A stretch of DNA of 64,000 nucleotides from Guptibacillus hwajinpoensis (GTDB lineage: Bacteria; Bacillota; Bacilli; Bacillales; Guptibacillaceae). The notes under the pieces were generated by a model. It saw nothing but the letters and a program-made list of their open reading frames with translations, had not been told where the DNA came from and searched no databases. Position 1 is the stretch's first letter. Every line of letters starts with the position of its first letter. Below, piece by piece: positions 35,271 to 44,221 of the stretch. Position numbers and translations under genes: made by a program. The stretch covers positions 1 to 64,000 of the forward strand of contig NZ_JAIVAE010000009.1 of NCBI RefSeq assembly GCF_020171785.1, written 5' to 3'.

Positions 35271-35308
35271 AACAGGGAAAGACATGAAGGAGAAGGAGGA
35301 GATTACTT

Positions 35309-37024
35309 ATGGAATTGAAACCGCTTTCTGCTACATTGGGTAATCATAATTTACAGGACTATGAAGCTACATACGAGAATTTTGATTGGAAAGACGTGGA
35401 GAAAACATTTGCTTGGAGTGAAACAGGGAATGTTAATATGGCCTACGAAGCAATCGATAGGCACGCTGAGTCCGATCGTAAAAACAAAGTAGCCCTTTAT
35501 TTTTCTGACCCAACACGCGATGAGAAGTATACGTATAGTGAAATGAAATCAATGAGTAACAAAGCTGGAAACGTACTAAAAAAAGTGAATGTTGAAAAAG
35601 GGGACCGGGTCTTTATATTCATGCCAAGATCTCCAGAGCTATACTTCATTCTTTTGGGAACGCTTAAACTTGGTGCGATTGCTGGACCGCTTTTTGAAGC
35701 TTTTATGGAAGGTGCGGTGAGAGATCGGCTTGAGGATAGTGAAGCAAAAGTACTCGTCACAACTCCTGAATTACTCGAACGCATACCAGTTGATGAGCTT
35801 CCGAACCTTGAAAGCGTTGTGTTAGTGGGAGAAAACGTAAAAGAAGAAGGACCATATATTGATTTTTATAAGCATTTTAAGTCAGCAGATAAGAAGTTGA
35901 AAATAGAATGGGTTGACCGTGAAGATGGTATGATTCTTCATTATACATCAGGGTCCACAGGTAAGCCAAAAGGCGTTCTTCATGTTCATAATGCGATGGT
36001 CCAACACTATCAAACAGCGAAATGGGTACTTGATCTAAAAGAAGATGATGTCTATTGGTGTACAGCCGATCCTGGTTGGGTAACCGGAACATCTTATGGT
36101 ATTTTTGCTCCATGGCTCGCTGGAACATCGAACGTCATTCGTGGCGGTCGCTTTAGTCCAGAAGATTGGTACGGAACGATCGAAAAATATGAAGTAACTG
36201 TATGGTATAGTGCACCTACCGCATTCCGTATGCTTATGGGAGCGGGAGATGAGATTGTTAAGAAATTTGATCTTTCATCTCTACGCCATGTTTTAAGTGT
36301 CGGAGAACCGTTGAATCCAGAGGTTATTAAGTGGGGAAATCAAGTACTTGATCTTCGCATTCATGACAACTGGTGGATGACGGAAACGGGCGCGCAGCTA
36401 ATTAGCAATTACCCATCTATGGAAATAAAGCCAGGATCAATGGGTAAACCGATTCCAGGCGTGCACGCGGCGATCGTCGATGATCAAGGGAATGAACTAC
36501 CAGCTAATCGAATGGGGAACCTAGCGATTAAGAAAGGCTGGCCATCGATGATGCGGGCAATCTGGAATCGTCCTGAGAAATATGAAAGTTATTTCTTAAA
36601 AGGAGACTGGTACGTATCTGGCGATTCAGCTTATAAAGATGAAGATGGCTACTTCTGGTTCCAGGGGCGTGTGGATGATGTGATTATGACTTCAGGTGAA
36701 AGAGTCGGTCCGTTTGAAGTTGAAAGTAAACTAGTTGAACACAGGGCTGTTGCTGAAGCAGGTGTTATTGGTAAACCAGATCCTGTTCGAGGGGAAATCA
36801 TTAAAGCCTTTATTGCATTGAGAGATGGACATGAGCCATCTGATGAGCTTATGGAGGAGATTCGTAACTTTGTGAAAAAAGGTCTCGCTGCTCATGCAGC
36901 ACCTCGAGAAATTGAATTTAGAGATAAACTTCCGAAAACAAGAAGTGGTAAAATTATGCGTCGTGTGCTAAAGGCGTGGGAGCTTGATTTACCTACTGGA
37001 GATTTGTCAACGATGGAAGATTAA
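35309..37024 (+). CDS. acsA: Acetyl-CoA synthetase
   Basis: AMP-forming acetate:CoA ligase, 571 residues. The ATP loop is HYTSGSTGKPKGVLH, the adenylate motif is DNWWMTETGAQ, and the C-terminal catalytic lysine is K548 in KTRSGKIMRRVL. The corresponding lysine of B. subtilis AcsA (K549 as I recall) is the site of AcuA acetylation, and acuA is divergent from this gene. It scavenges acetate when preferred carbon is gone; the cre between the two operons fits catabolite repression. Ribosome site GAAGGAGG. A bidirectional terminator follows. Confidence 0.95.
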   Translation: MELKPLSATLGNHNLQDYEATYENFDWKDVEKTFAWSETGNVNMAYEAIDRHAESDRKNKVALYFSDPTRDEKYTYSEMKSMSNKAGNVLKKVNVEKGDRVFIFMPRSPELYFILLGTLKLGAIAGPLFEAFMEGAVRDRLEDSEAKVLVTTPELLERIPVDELPNLESVVLVGENVKEEGPYIDFYKHFKSADKKLKIEWVDREDGMILHYTSGSTGKPKGVLHVHNAMVQHYQTAKWVLDLKEDDVYWCTADPGWVTGTSYGIFAPWLAGTSNVIRGGRFSPEDWYGTIEKYEVTVWYSAPTAFRMLMGAGDEIVKKFDLSSLRHVLSVGEPLNPEVIKWGNQVLDLRIHDNWWMTETGAQLISNYPSMEIKPGSMGKPIPGVHAAIVDDQGNELPANRMGNLAIKKGWPSMMRAIWNRPEKYESYFLKGDWYVSGDSAYKDEDGYFWFQGRVDDVIMTSGERVGPFEVESKLVEHRAVAEAGVIGKPDPVRGEIIKAFIALRDGHEPSDELMEEIRNFVKKGLAAHAAPREIEFRDKLPKTRSGKIMRRVLKAWELDLPTGDLSTMED

Positions 37025-37028
37025 AGAA

Positions 37029-37072
37029 CAAAAACAGCCTGTAGCAAAGTTTGCTACAGGCTGTTTTTTATT
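37029..37072. terminator. Bidirectional terminator of acsA and the PBP gene
   Basis: AAAACAGCCTGTAGCAAA and its near-complete complement with a short loop, A-run left and T-run right; it overlaps the stop of the converging PBP gene. Confidence 0.88.
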
Positions 37073-40000
37073 CCGTATTATTGCTTGTATTAGTGGAACT
37101 ATTAGCGTTATTTTCGCTATTTGCCCCGTTAGAATTGGTATTGCTACTATTATTGGAGTTGTTACTGTTCTCATTTTCTTCTGTACTATCACTATTTTCA
37201 GTATTAGCACCATCTTCGTTTGAAGAGGAATCTTCTGGATTACTTGATTCATCTTCTTCATCCTCTGTAGTTTCCTCATTCTCCGTGTTACTGTTTTCGG
37301 AAGTTTGATCATTGCCTTCGTCTGATTCAGGCTTTGGTTCAGGTTTCTCTTTAGGTTCAGGCTTTTCAGACCAATCTCCACTTGTTACTTTAGCAGAAGC
37401 TCCTGATTCGTTACCAGCTACATCAACCGCTGTAACGTAATAAGCATAAGAACCAGAAGGGATGTTGAATGAGCTACCATCAGAAGATTTTATACTTCCC
37501 AGCTTCGTAAAGGAACTGCTCCCGTTCGAAGCTCGGTATATGCGGTATCCAACGATATCACTTTCACCTGAGGCACTCCAATTTAATGTTGATCCATTAA
37601 TTGAAAGGCCGCCAACTGCGCCTGGTTTTTTTCCATTTTCCGAAGCAATAGTGCCTTCGGAAACAATATTCAGGTTCCTAAATTCAGATGGTAGAAGTGA
37701 TGCAAGATCGACTCCGGAGAAGTAATCTTCTTTAATCATCACTCCGCTGGACACGAACTCTTCTGGAGTGGAGCTAAGCGCTTGATACGTATTACCATTC
37801 ATTACTACGTAACGTCCTTCAGTGAGGCTGTCATCCACTTCAGTCGGTACGTATTTAGCGTTAAATAGGTCAGTTTGGACAAGACCAGCTTTCTGACAAA
37901 GGTCAGATGCAAGCTTCCCTGAAATCCCACAGAAAGAACGTTTTACAATACCGGTTGGCATTTTGAAAGGTTCTTCTGGGTCCATTATTTCTGGTTTTTT
38001 ATCATAAGCAGCATTAGCAAATAATGCCCATAAGTTTTTATTTCTATTGGCATATTGACTATCCATACTGATTTGTTTATCGTATCCAGTCCATACACCT
38101 AGTGAAACATTAGGATTAACTGCTACAAACCATGCATCATAATAGTCTTGTCCTGTACCAGTTTTTCCAGCCCAATCAGAAGAGAATTTCAGTTTGTTTG
38201 GAATGTCTTGGGCTGTCCCTTGATTAACTACGTCACGCATCATATCAATCGTTAGATACGCTGTTTGAGGGCTAAAAACTTCGACTGGTTCTGGCTTTTG
38301 TTCAAAAATTGTGTTTCCGTCTCGGTCAACTATTTTATCAATTAAGTATGCATCGACAAATTTCCCACCATTAGCAAATGTACCAAAAGCATTGGTGTTT
38401 TCTTCTACACTTACGCCACGTTGAAGTGCTCCTATGGCCATCGATGGGTTTGTTCTGTCATCAAGTGTCATTGTACTAAAGCCCATTTTCACTAAATAGT
38501 CTGTTGCTTCAACAGGGTTCATTTTATTGTAAATACGAACTGCAGGAACGTTGTATGATCTTTCCAATGCTTTTCGGGCTGTAACAAGACCATGGTAATT
38601 CGATGAATAGTTACCAGGATTATATCCCTCTTTGATCGGTAAATCTGGCACAATGTAGCCAGGCTGAACTTTTCCTACTTCCATTGCAGGAGCATAGTCA
38701 AGCAATGGTTTCATCGTAGAACCATTTGAACGATAAGCCCCAGTAGCATGGTTAAGTTCTTCTTCTGCAAAATCTCTCCCACCAACGAAAGAAAGAATCT
38801 TTCCAGTTTCATTTTCGATTAAGATACTACCCACTTGCATGGGGAATTCTTTGTTTTCGAGTTCTCCTGTCTGGGAGTTTTGCACGGAAATTGTTTTCGA
38901 ACTTTGAAAGTAGCTTCCATTTTCTAAAACTTTATCTCTGGCTGCATTCATAGATTCATAAATATCTTTGTCTATTGTTGTGTAAATTTTGTATCCATTT
39001 TTTCGGAGTTCCTTCTCAGCATTGCTCATAAATTCGATGAAGACATCGGAATTTTCTTGAACTTCTTCCCATTTTAAATCCATTTTCTTAGCTATTTCTG
39101 TGGCAGATCTTCCAGTAACATTAGCGTCATAAGTTATTTGGTTATAATAGTCCACACTCTTCGCAAGCTTCTCTCCATCATATCCTTCTTCATCAGCGAT
39201 CTGCTCGGCAAGAACGCGTTTCGCACGATCTTCAATCTCAAATGTAAGGTATGGGTATTTCTCAACTGGCGAAGGGGAAGATTTAGTTAGGTTTTTTTCA
39301 ATATCGTATTCAAGGGCCTTGTTGTACTCATCTTCGGTAATCGTTTCTTCTTGATACATGCGATAAAGAACAAATTCCATCCGGTCGATTCCAGCTGAAA
39401 GATCTTCCTTTTTCTCACCCGAGTTTGTAAAAGGGGTGTATGTATAAGGGTTTTTGGGAATACCTGCAATAAAAGCAGCTTGTGGCAAGTTTAAATCACT
39501 AGCATTGACGCCGAATATGCCTTGTGACGCTGCTTGAACGCCTGCGATATTATTACCAGAAGCATTACGTCCGTAAGGAACAATGTTAAGGTATGCTTCT
39601 AGAATTTCTTCTTTATTAAAGAAGTTTTCCAATCGAAGCGCGAGCAACATTTCTTTTGCTTTTCGTTCAAATGAAACTTCTCTCGTTAAAATTTGGTTTT
39701 TAACAAGCTGTTGCGTGAGGGTGCTCCCACCACTGCGGTCTTCTGAATTTGTAACTTCTTGCAGTACAGCTCGCCCGATTGCTTTAGGAACAATGCCATC
39801 ATGATCGTAAAAGTATTCATCTTCTGTGGAAATGACCGCCTTTTGTAGAAGAGGAGAAACGTCTTTTAACTCAACTTCTTTTCGCTCAATATCAGAACGG
39901 AAGTTTCCAAGAAATACGTCTCCAGCAAAGTAGACCTCGCTGGTTTCTTCGTAGTTATAAACGTCACTCTTCATCTCATCGTAAGAGCGAATCGGTTCAT

Positions 40001-40199
40001 CTTTTACAAGCGATGCAAAATATCCAGCACCAACGCCACCGGCGAAAAATGTGCCCATAAGACCAATTACTATAAAGATCAGAAAAAGATTCCAAATAAC
40101 TTTATAGGCAATTCTGGAGCCGGATAATATGTTGTATTCTTGTAATCTATCAATGAACGCGTTCCACTTCTGCCTGATAGTAGAAAAAAGCTCTCGCAT
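37068..40199 (-). CDS. Class A penicillin-binding protein (PBP1A family) with FN3 domain and Asn/Ser/Glu tail
   Basis: Bifunctional peptidoglycan synthase of 1043 residues. Short cytosolic N-terminus, one transmembrane helix (~36-60), GT51 glycosyltransferase with catalytic E126 (ISTEDEYFYDHDG) and GGSTLTQQLVKN, then a transpeptidase with nucleophile S494 (STMK), SYN in ERSYNVPAVR, and KTG in KTGTGQDYYDAW. A fibronectin type III-like module lies at ~860-945. The last ~95 residues are Glu/Pro, then Asn/Ser rich and probably disordered. B. subtilis PonA has a similar plan but lies elsewhere, so this may be a paralogue. Ribosome site GAGGGGG. Monocistronic between terminator and tyrS leader. Confidence 0.92.
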   Translation of the reverse strand: MRELFSTIRQKWNAFIDRLQEYNILSGSRIAYKVIWNLFLIFIVIGLMGTFFAGGVGAGYFASLVKDEPIRSYDEMKSDVYNYEETSEVYFAGDVFLGNFRSDIERKEVELKDVSPLLQKAVISTEDEYFYDHDGIVPKAIGRAVLQEVTNSEDRSGGSTLTQQLVKNQILTREVSFERKAKEMLLALRLENFFNKEEILEAYLNIVPYGRNASGNNIAGVQAASQGIFGVNASDLNLPQAAFIAGIPKNPYTYTPFTNSGEKKEDLSAGIDRMEFVLYRMYQEETITEDEYNKALEYDIEKNLTKSSPSPVEKYPYLTFEIEDRAKRVLAEQIADEEGYDGEKLAKSVDYYNQITYDANVTGRSATEIAKKMDLKWEEVQENSDVFIEFMSNAEKELRKNGYKIYTTIDKDIYESMNAARDKVLENGSYFQSSKTISVQNSQTGELENKEFPMQVGSILIENETGKILSFVGGRDFAEEELNHATGAYRSNGSTMKPLLDYAPAMEVGKVQPGYIVPDLPIKEGYNPGNYSSNYHGLVTARKALERSYNVPAVRIYNKMNPVEATDYLVKMGFSTMTLDDRTNPSMAIGALQRGVSVEENTNAFGTFANGGKFVDAYLIDKIVDRDGNTIFEQKPEPVEVFSPQTAYLTIDMMRDVVNQGTAQDIPNKLKFSSDWAGKTGTGQDYYDAWFVAVNPNVSLGVWTGYDKQISMDSQYANRNKNLWALFANAAYDKKPEIMDPEEPFKMPTGIVKRSFCGISGKLASDLCQKAGLVQTDLFNAKYVPTEVDDSLTEGRYVVMNGNTYQALSSTPEEFVSSGVMIKEDYFSGVDLASLLPSEFRNLNIVSEGTIASENGKKPGAVGGLSINGSTLNWSASGESDIVGYRIYRASNGSSSFTKLGSIKSSDGSSFNIPSGSYAYYVTAVDVAGNESGASAKVTSGDWSEKPEPKEKPEPKPESDEGNDQTSENSNTENEETTEDEEDESSNPEDSSSNEDGANTENSDSTEENENSNNSNNSSNTNSNGANSENNANSSTNTSNNTE

Positions 40200-40287
40200 T
40201 CCTATACCCCCTCAAATTAATCCTATTTATTATAGCATATGTCGTCGAGATTTGTATAAACTGGTAGGGATTTCAGTAGGCTTAGAA

Positions 40288-40316
40288 TTGACATGGTTTT
40301 CCGTTTGTGATATTAA
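40288..40316 (+). promoter_or_regulatory. Sigma-A promoter of tyrS
   Basis: TTGACA (consensus), 17-bp spacer, TATTAA followed by T. It lies just upstream of the T-box leader. Confidence 0.75.
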
Positions 40317-40322
40317 TTTAAA

Positions 40323-40590
40323 TAGTGTTTTTTAATGAACGACATGCTTTGATTGGACAAAGTAGCGTTTTTCTCCCTTTTTCAGAGAGCTGGTGGTCGG
40401 TGAGAACTAGCATAAAGGAAAATGTGAATTACCTCCATGAGCTTCTAATGGGAAAGACAACGTCTGTGTAGCATTAGACGGTTCAGACCGTTATTCTGAC
40501 TGAGTGGAAGAAAGTATGCTTTCTTCAACAAGGGTGGTACCGCGATCAAACTCGTCCCTTTTTTAGGGATGGGTTTTTTTATGTTTTAAA
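40323..40590 (+). ncRNA. Tyrosyl T-box riboswitch leader
   Basis: A complete T-box leader. AGAGAGCTGGTGG (40384-40396) is the stem I AG-bulge/loop region, GAATTACC carries the specifier TAC (Tyr, 40430-40432), and AGGGTGGTACCGCG (40531-40544) is the T-box that pairs with the uncharged tRNA acceptor end. A terminator hairpin with T-run lies at 40551-40583. Uncharged tRNA-Tyr would stabilise the antiterminator and allow tyrS transcription. Confidence 0.95.
40551..40583 (+). terminator. T-box regulated terminator
   Basis: CTCGTCCCT and AGGGATGGG pair (two G-T pairs) around a short T loop and end in T7. The 5' arm overlaps the region used by the antiterminator. Confidence 0.85.
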
Positions 40591-40637
40591 AACTTTTAAA
40601 CGGAAATACTACACGATTAACAAAGGGAGTCGATGAC

Positions 40638-41903
40638 ATGCACATTTTAGATGAATTAGAAGCAAGAGGCCTGTTAAATCAGGTGACCGATAGAGAAGGT
40701 CTTGAAAAAGAGTTGTCTAACAACCGAATTGCGCTTTATTCAGGATTTGATCCAACAGCTGATAGTCTTCATATTGGACATTTGTTGCCAGTCCTTGCGC
40801 TTCGTAGATTTCAGCTTGCAGGGCATACGCCGATTGCGCTTGTTGGTGGGGCAACCGGACTTATTGGGGACCCAAGTGGCCGTTCGAATGAGCGTACGTT
40901 AAATTCCGAAGATATTGTAAAAGAGTGGACCAATAAATTACAGGGGCAACTAGCGCGCTTTTTAGATTTTGGTACAGAAGCGAATGCTGCAAAAGCTGTA
41001 AATAACTTTGATTGGATCGGCGAATTGAATGTGATTCCATTTCTTCGCGATGTAGGAAAGAACTTTGGTTTAAACTACATGCTTGCGAAAGATTCGGTTA
41101 CATCACGTCTCGAAGCTGGAATTTCTTTTACCGAGTTTACTTACATGATTCTTCAATCATATGACTTCCTTCAACTTTATCGTAAAGAAAATTGTCGCTT
41201 GCAAATTGGGGGTAGTGATCAGTGGGGAAATATCACGGCTGGTCTTGAATTAATTCGTAAAGAAGAAGGAAGCGAAGAATCGACGAAAGCATACGGTGCA
41301 ACGTTTCCGCTTGTTACGAAAAGTGACGGCTCCAAGTTTGGTAAGTCAGAAGGTGGCGCAATCTGGTTAGATGCTGATAAAACATCTCCTTATGAATTCT
41401 ATCAGTTCTGGATTAATACAGATGATCGCGATGTGGTAAAGTTCCTAAATTACTTTACATTCTTAAGTATCGAAGAGATTAAAGAAATTGAGTCGAAGCA
41501 TTTAGAATCTCCAGAAAAAAGAGAAGCACACCGTACACTTGCTGAAAATGTAACAAAGCTCGTACATGGAGAAGAAAAGCTTCAGCAGGCGATCAATATT
41601 TCGCAAGCTCTTTTTAGTGGAGATATTAAGCAATTAACAGCTGAAGAAATCCGTTTAGGGTTTAAAGATGTGCCATCCTATCAAGTAGAAGATCAAGAAA
41701 AAGGATTAATTGACTTGCTTGTAGAAGCTGGAATTTCATCTTCTAAGCGTCAGGCAAGAGAAGATGTGAAGAATGGCGCCGTTTATATTAATGGCGAACG
41801 CTGTAAGGAAATAGACAAGGTGATTTCAGAAAGAGATCAAATTGAAAATCAATACGTGATTATTCGAAGAGGAAAAAAGAAATACTTCCTTCTCACCTAT
41901 TAA
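40638..41903 (+). CDS. tyrS: Tyrosyl-tRNA synthetase
   Basis: Class I aminoacyl-tRNA synthetase of 421 residues. The HIGH motif is at 45-48 (SLHIGHLLPV) and the KMSKS equivalent is KFGKS at 233-237. SDQWGNITAG and the C-terminal S4-like domain (~355-421, SSKRQAREDVKNGAVYING) are typical of TyrS. Regulated by the T-box with specifier TAC. Ribosome site AAAGGGAG. A terminator separates it from converging rpsD. Confidence 0.97.
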   Translation: MHILDELEARGLLNQVTDREGLEKELSNNRIALYSGFDPTADSLHIGHLLPVLALRRFQLAGHTPIALVGGATGLIGDPSGRSNERTLNSEDIVKEWTNKLQGQLARFLDFGTEANAAKAVNNFDWIGELNVIPFLRDVGKNFGLNYMLAKDSVTSRLEAGISFTEFTYMILQSYDFLQLYRKENCRLQIGGSDQWGNITAGLELIRKEEGSEESTKAYGATFPLVTKSDGSKFGKSEGGAIWLDADKTSPYEFYQFWINTDDRDVVKFLNYFTFLSIEEIKEIESKHLESPEKREAHRTLAENVTKLVHGEEKLQQAINISQALFSGDIKQLTAEEIRLGFKDVPSYQVEDQEKGLIDLLVEAGISSSKRQAREDVKNGAVYINGERCKEIDKVISERDQIENQYVIIRRGKKKYFLLTY

Positions 41904-41913
41904 TTGTTAATAG

Positions 41914-41943
41914 AGAGATGCTCGATAGGAGCGTCTCTTTTTT
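41914..41943 (+). terminator. tyrS terminator
   Basis: A 10-bp stem (41914-41923 with 41929-41938, one G-T pair) and T6. Confidence 0.85.
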
Positions 41944-41970
41944 GTATAAACCAATGTTGCTTTTGAACAT

Positions 41971-41999
41971 AAAAAAAACCCCCGGAACAAATTCCGGGG
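41971..41999 (-). terminator. rpsD terminator
   Basis: In minus-strand sense CCCCGGAA, loop and TTCCGGGG are followed by eight T, 12 bp after the rpsD stop. Confidence 0.9.
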
Positions 42000-42011
42000 A
42001 GTTGAAACAGC

Positions 42012-42614
42012 TTAACGAGAGTAGTACTCAACGATAAGAGCTTCAGTGATTTCAGCAGGAAGTTCAGAACGCTCAGGAAGACGAGAGAACGTACCTTCAA
42101 GCTTATCTGCATCGAAAGTAAGGTATTCTGGAACGAAGTTGTTTACTTCGATTGCTTCTTTGATGATGTCAAGGTTGTTAGACTTCTCACGAACGCTGAT
42201 CACTTGACCAGTCGCTACGCGGTAAGAAGGAATATCAACGCGTTTGCCATCGACAGTGATGTGGCCGTGGTTAACTAGCTGACGAGCCTGACGGCGAGTG
42301 CGAGCTAGACCTAGACGATAAACAAGGTTATCAAGACGAGCTTCAAGAAGAATCATGAAGTTCTCACCGTGAACACCTTTCATTTTACCAGCATCATCGA
42401 AAAGACGACGGAATTGACGCTCAGTCATGCCGTACATGTGACGAAGCTTTTGCTTCTCTTGAAGCTGAAGTCCATATTCAGAAAGCTTTCTACGCTGGTT
42501 AGGTCCGTGTTGACCTGGAGCGTAAGGACGCTTTTCCAATTCTTTACCTGTACCACTTAGAGAAATACCAAGACGACGAGAAATTTTCCAACTTGGTCCT
42601 GTATAACGAGCCAT
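42012..42614 (-). CDS. rpsD: 30S ribosomal protein S4
   Basis: Primary 16S rRNA-binding protein of the small subunit, 200 residues, starting [16 protein letters not shown]. The S4 RNA-binding domain ([20 protein letters not shown]) begins near residue 91. It has no zinc-binding cysteines, i.e. it is the C-minus form. The frame continues upstream to 42698, but AAAGGAGG and homology fix ATG 42614. It is monocistronic, with an S4-type autoregulatory leader. It converges on tyrS. Confidence 0.98.
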   Translation of the reverse strand: MARYTGPSWKISRRLGISLSGTGKELEKRPYAPGQHGPNQRRKLSEYGLQLQEKQKLRHMYGMTERQFRRLFDDAGKMKGVHGENFMILLEARLDNLVYRLGLARTRRQARQLVNHGHITVDGKRVDIPSYRVATGQVISVREKSNNLDIIKEAIEVNNFVPEYLTFDADKLEGTFSRLPERSELPAEITEALIVEYYSR

Positions 42615-42799
42615 AATTAGCTCCTCCTTTATACCATTATTATTGGTATAAAATAAAAACAGTGTCGTGATTCCGGTTTGCGCACATTGTGTTTTCACAC
42701 GCCTTCACCTCGACAGCCGGAGGGTACGCGGCGTACCTATTAAAAGGAACACAATGAAATCGCAGCCCGTCACGCTGCTGCCCATTCTTATTTTACACA
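42615..42799 (-). ncRNA. S4-type autoregulatory leader of rpsD
   Basis: A 185-nt structured leader. Helices visible in minus-strand RNA are GCAGC/GCTGC near the 5' end, the hairpin GGTACGC/GCGTACC, and a 9-bp long-range stem CATTGTGTT (42756-42748) with AACACAATG (42693-42685). The small TATACCA/TGGTATA hairpin (42650-42644 with 42636-42630) lies immediately before the ribosome site. The B. subtilis rpsD leader is known to bind S4 and block translation; this arrangement fits, though exact structural identity was not checked. Confidence 0.75.
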
Positions 42800-42805
42800 A
42801 ATGCA

Positions 42806-42834
42806 ATTGTAACTCTTTCGGATGGAGATGTCAA
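42806..42834 (-). promoter_or_regulatory. rpsD promoter
   Basis: On the minus strand TTGACA (42834-42829), a 17-bp spacer and TACAAT (42811-42806): a near-consensus promoter expected for a ribosomal protein gene. Confidence 0.85.
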
Positions 42835-42903
42835 CTATAGTAAGGATTAGACGGATAAGAAGATGTCAATGATCGATTGAAGAAGATAATTCCCTCTTCA
42901 CCT

Positions 42904-42923
42904 TATAATTGAAAACGCTTACA
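42904..42923 (+). promoter_or_regulatory. -10 element and perfect cre of the gamma-lyase gene
   Basis: TATAAT (42904-42909) is followed at once by TGAAAACGCTTACA (42910-42923), which matches the cre consensus TGWAANCGNTNWCA at all positions. CcpA bound there would cover the transcription start. A TTGAAG 21 bp upstream is a poor -35. Confidence 0.8.
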
Positions 42924-42959
42924 ATGGAAGTGTAATGTGTGATTTTATAACAGGGGGTT

Positions 42960-44141
42960 ATGACTTTGGGAGAGCAACGTTTTGAGACAAAAACAATTCA
43001 TGATGGATATGATTCTAAATCTCATCATAATAGTTTAGCATCACCGATCTATCAAACATCCACTTTTACATTTGAAACAGCAGAAGCTGGTGAAAGAAGG
43101 TTTGCTGGTGAAGAGCCTGGCTACATTTATTCAAGACTTGGAAATCCTACTGTTCGAATGTTGGAAGAGAGAATTGCTTCTCTTGAGAATGCGGAGGGTG
43201 GTTTAGCTTTTGGTTCAGGCATGGCAGCTGTTTCTGCTGTTCTTATGTATCTTGTAAAGTCGGGAGATCATATCCTTTGTTCTGAAGGAGTGTACGGGTG
43301 CACGTTTGGATTACTTAAAATGTTAGAAGAGAAGTTTGCGATCGAGCATGACTTGCTTCCACTTGATTCATTTGAAGAAATACAACAAGCTATTCGCCCA
43401 AATACAACGGTTATCTATATAGAGACGCCCATAAATCCAACATTGAAATTAATTGATCTTGAAATGATTTCTTCAGTAGCAAAGAAAAAAGGAATCACGG
43501 TTGTAGTAGATAATACATTTTCTACGCCTTATCTACAACGCCCTCTAGAATTTGGTTGTGATATTGTTTTGCACAGCGCTACGAAGTATATCGGAGGTCA
43601 TGGGGATGTCGTGGCGGGACTGGTTGTAAGTGATAAGGAGACAATTACTGCCATTGCAAAGAGTACACAAAAAGATATCGGAGGAATTCTATCACCGTTT
43701 GATGCATGGTTACTCCTTCGGGGATTGAAGACTCTCCCAATTCGGATGGATCGTCACTGCTCAAATGCTCATAAAATCGTTCAAAAGTTAATCGAGCATC
43801 CATCAGTAACGAATGTGATGTATCCAGGAAGAGAGGAATCGCCCTCTTTTCTAATTGCACAAAAGCAAATGAAAAGCCCGGGAGGATTAATTAGCTTTGA
43901 AATAAATGGTGGTAAACTAGAAGCACAAAATTTTATGAATCGGCTAAGAATGATAAAAATTGCAGTTAGTCTTGGAGATGCTGAAACGCTTATTCAACAT
44001 CCAGCGACGATGACACATGCAGTGGTTCCTGAAGAAGAGCGAAAACGGATGGGCATTAGTGAATCGCTTATTCGTCTTTCGATTGGACTTGAAGCATGGG
44101 AAGACATTTGGAGGGATATCGAACAAGCGCTTGAAAAATAA
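42960..44141 (+). CDS. Methionine gamma-lyase / cystathionine gamma-synthase family PLP enzyme
   Basis: Cys/Met-metabolism PLP enzyme of 393 residues. The PLP lysine is K209 in HSATKYIGGHGD, and YSRLGNPTVRMLEERIASLE and ETPINPTLKLIDL are family motifs. A cysteine (C116 in GVYGCTFGLL) near the active-site Tyr is the feature that favours methionine gamma-lyase over cystathionine lyases, so methionine breakdown to methanethiol, ammonia and 2-oxobutyrate is the best guess. ATG 42960 is only 2 nt from GGGGG; TTG 42966 would be better spaced. It is controlled by a perfect cre and converges on the fRMsr gene. Confidence 0.85.
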   Translation: MTLGEQRFETKTIHDGYDSKSHHNSLASPIYQTSTFTFETAEAGERRFAGEEPGYIYSRLGNPTVRMLEERIASLENAEGGLAFGSGMAAVSAVLMYLVKSGDHILCSEGVYGCTFGLLKMLEEKFAIEHDLLPLDSFEEIQQAIRPNTTVIYIETPINPTLKLIDLEMISSVAKKKGITVVVDNTFSTPYLQRPLEFGCDIVLHSATKYIGGHGDVVAGLVVSDKETITAIAKSTQKDIGGILSPFDAWLLLRGLKTLPIRMDRHCSNAHKIVQKLIEHPSVTNVMYPGREESPSFLIAQKQMKSPGGLISFEINGGKLEAQNFMNRLRMIKIAVSLGDAETLIQHPATMTHAVVPEEERKRMGISESLIRLSIGLEAWEDIWRDIEQALEK

Positions 44142-44142
44142 A

Positions 44143-44178
44143 AAAACCGTCCAATGGAGGTCTCCATTGGACGGTTTT
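44143..44178. terminator. Bidirectional terminator
   Basis: A 17-bp perfect stem (44143-44159 with 44162-44178) with A-run left and T-run right, between two converging genes. Confidence 0.9.
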
Positions 44179-44221
44179 TATCACTACTTAAAGTTCTTAT
44201 AGATGAAGATTAAACTTGGTC

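Noticed and set aside
37007-37381. Frames of 85 to 124 codons over the PBP tail on both strands
   Set aside because: They arise from the repetitive Asn/Ser/Glu codons of the PBP C-terminus and have no start signals.
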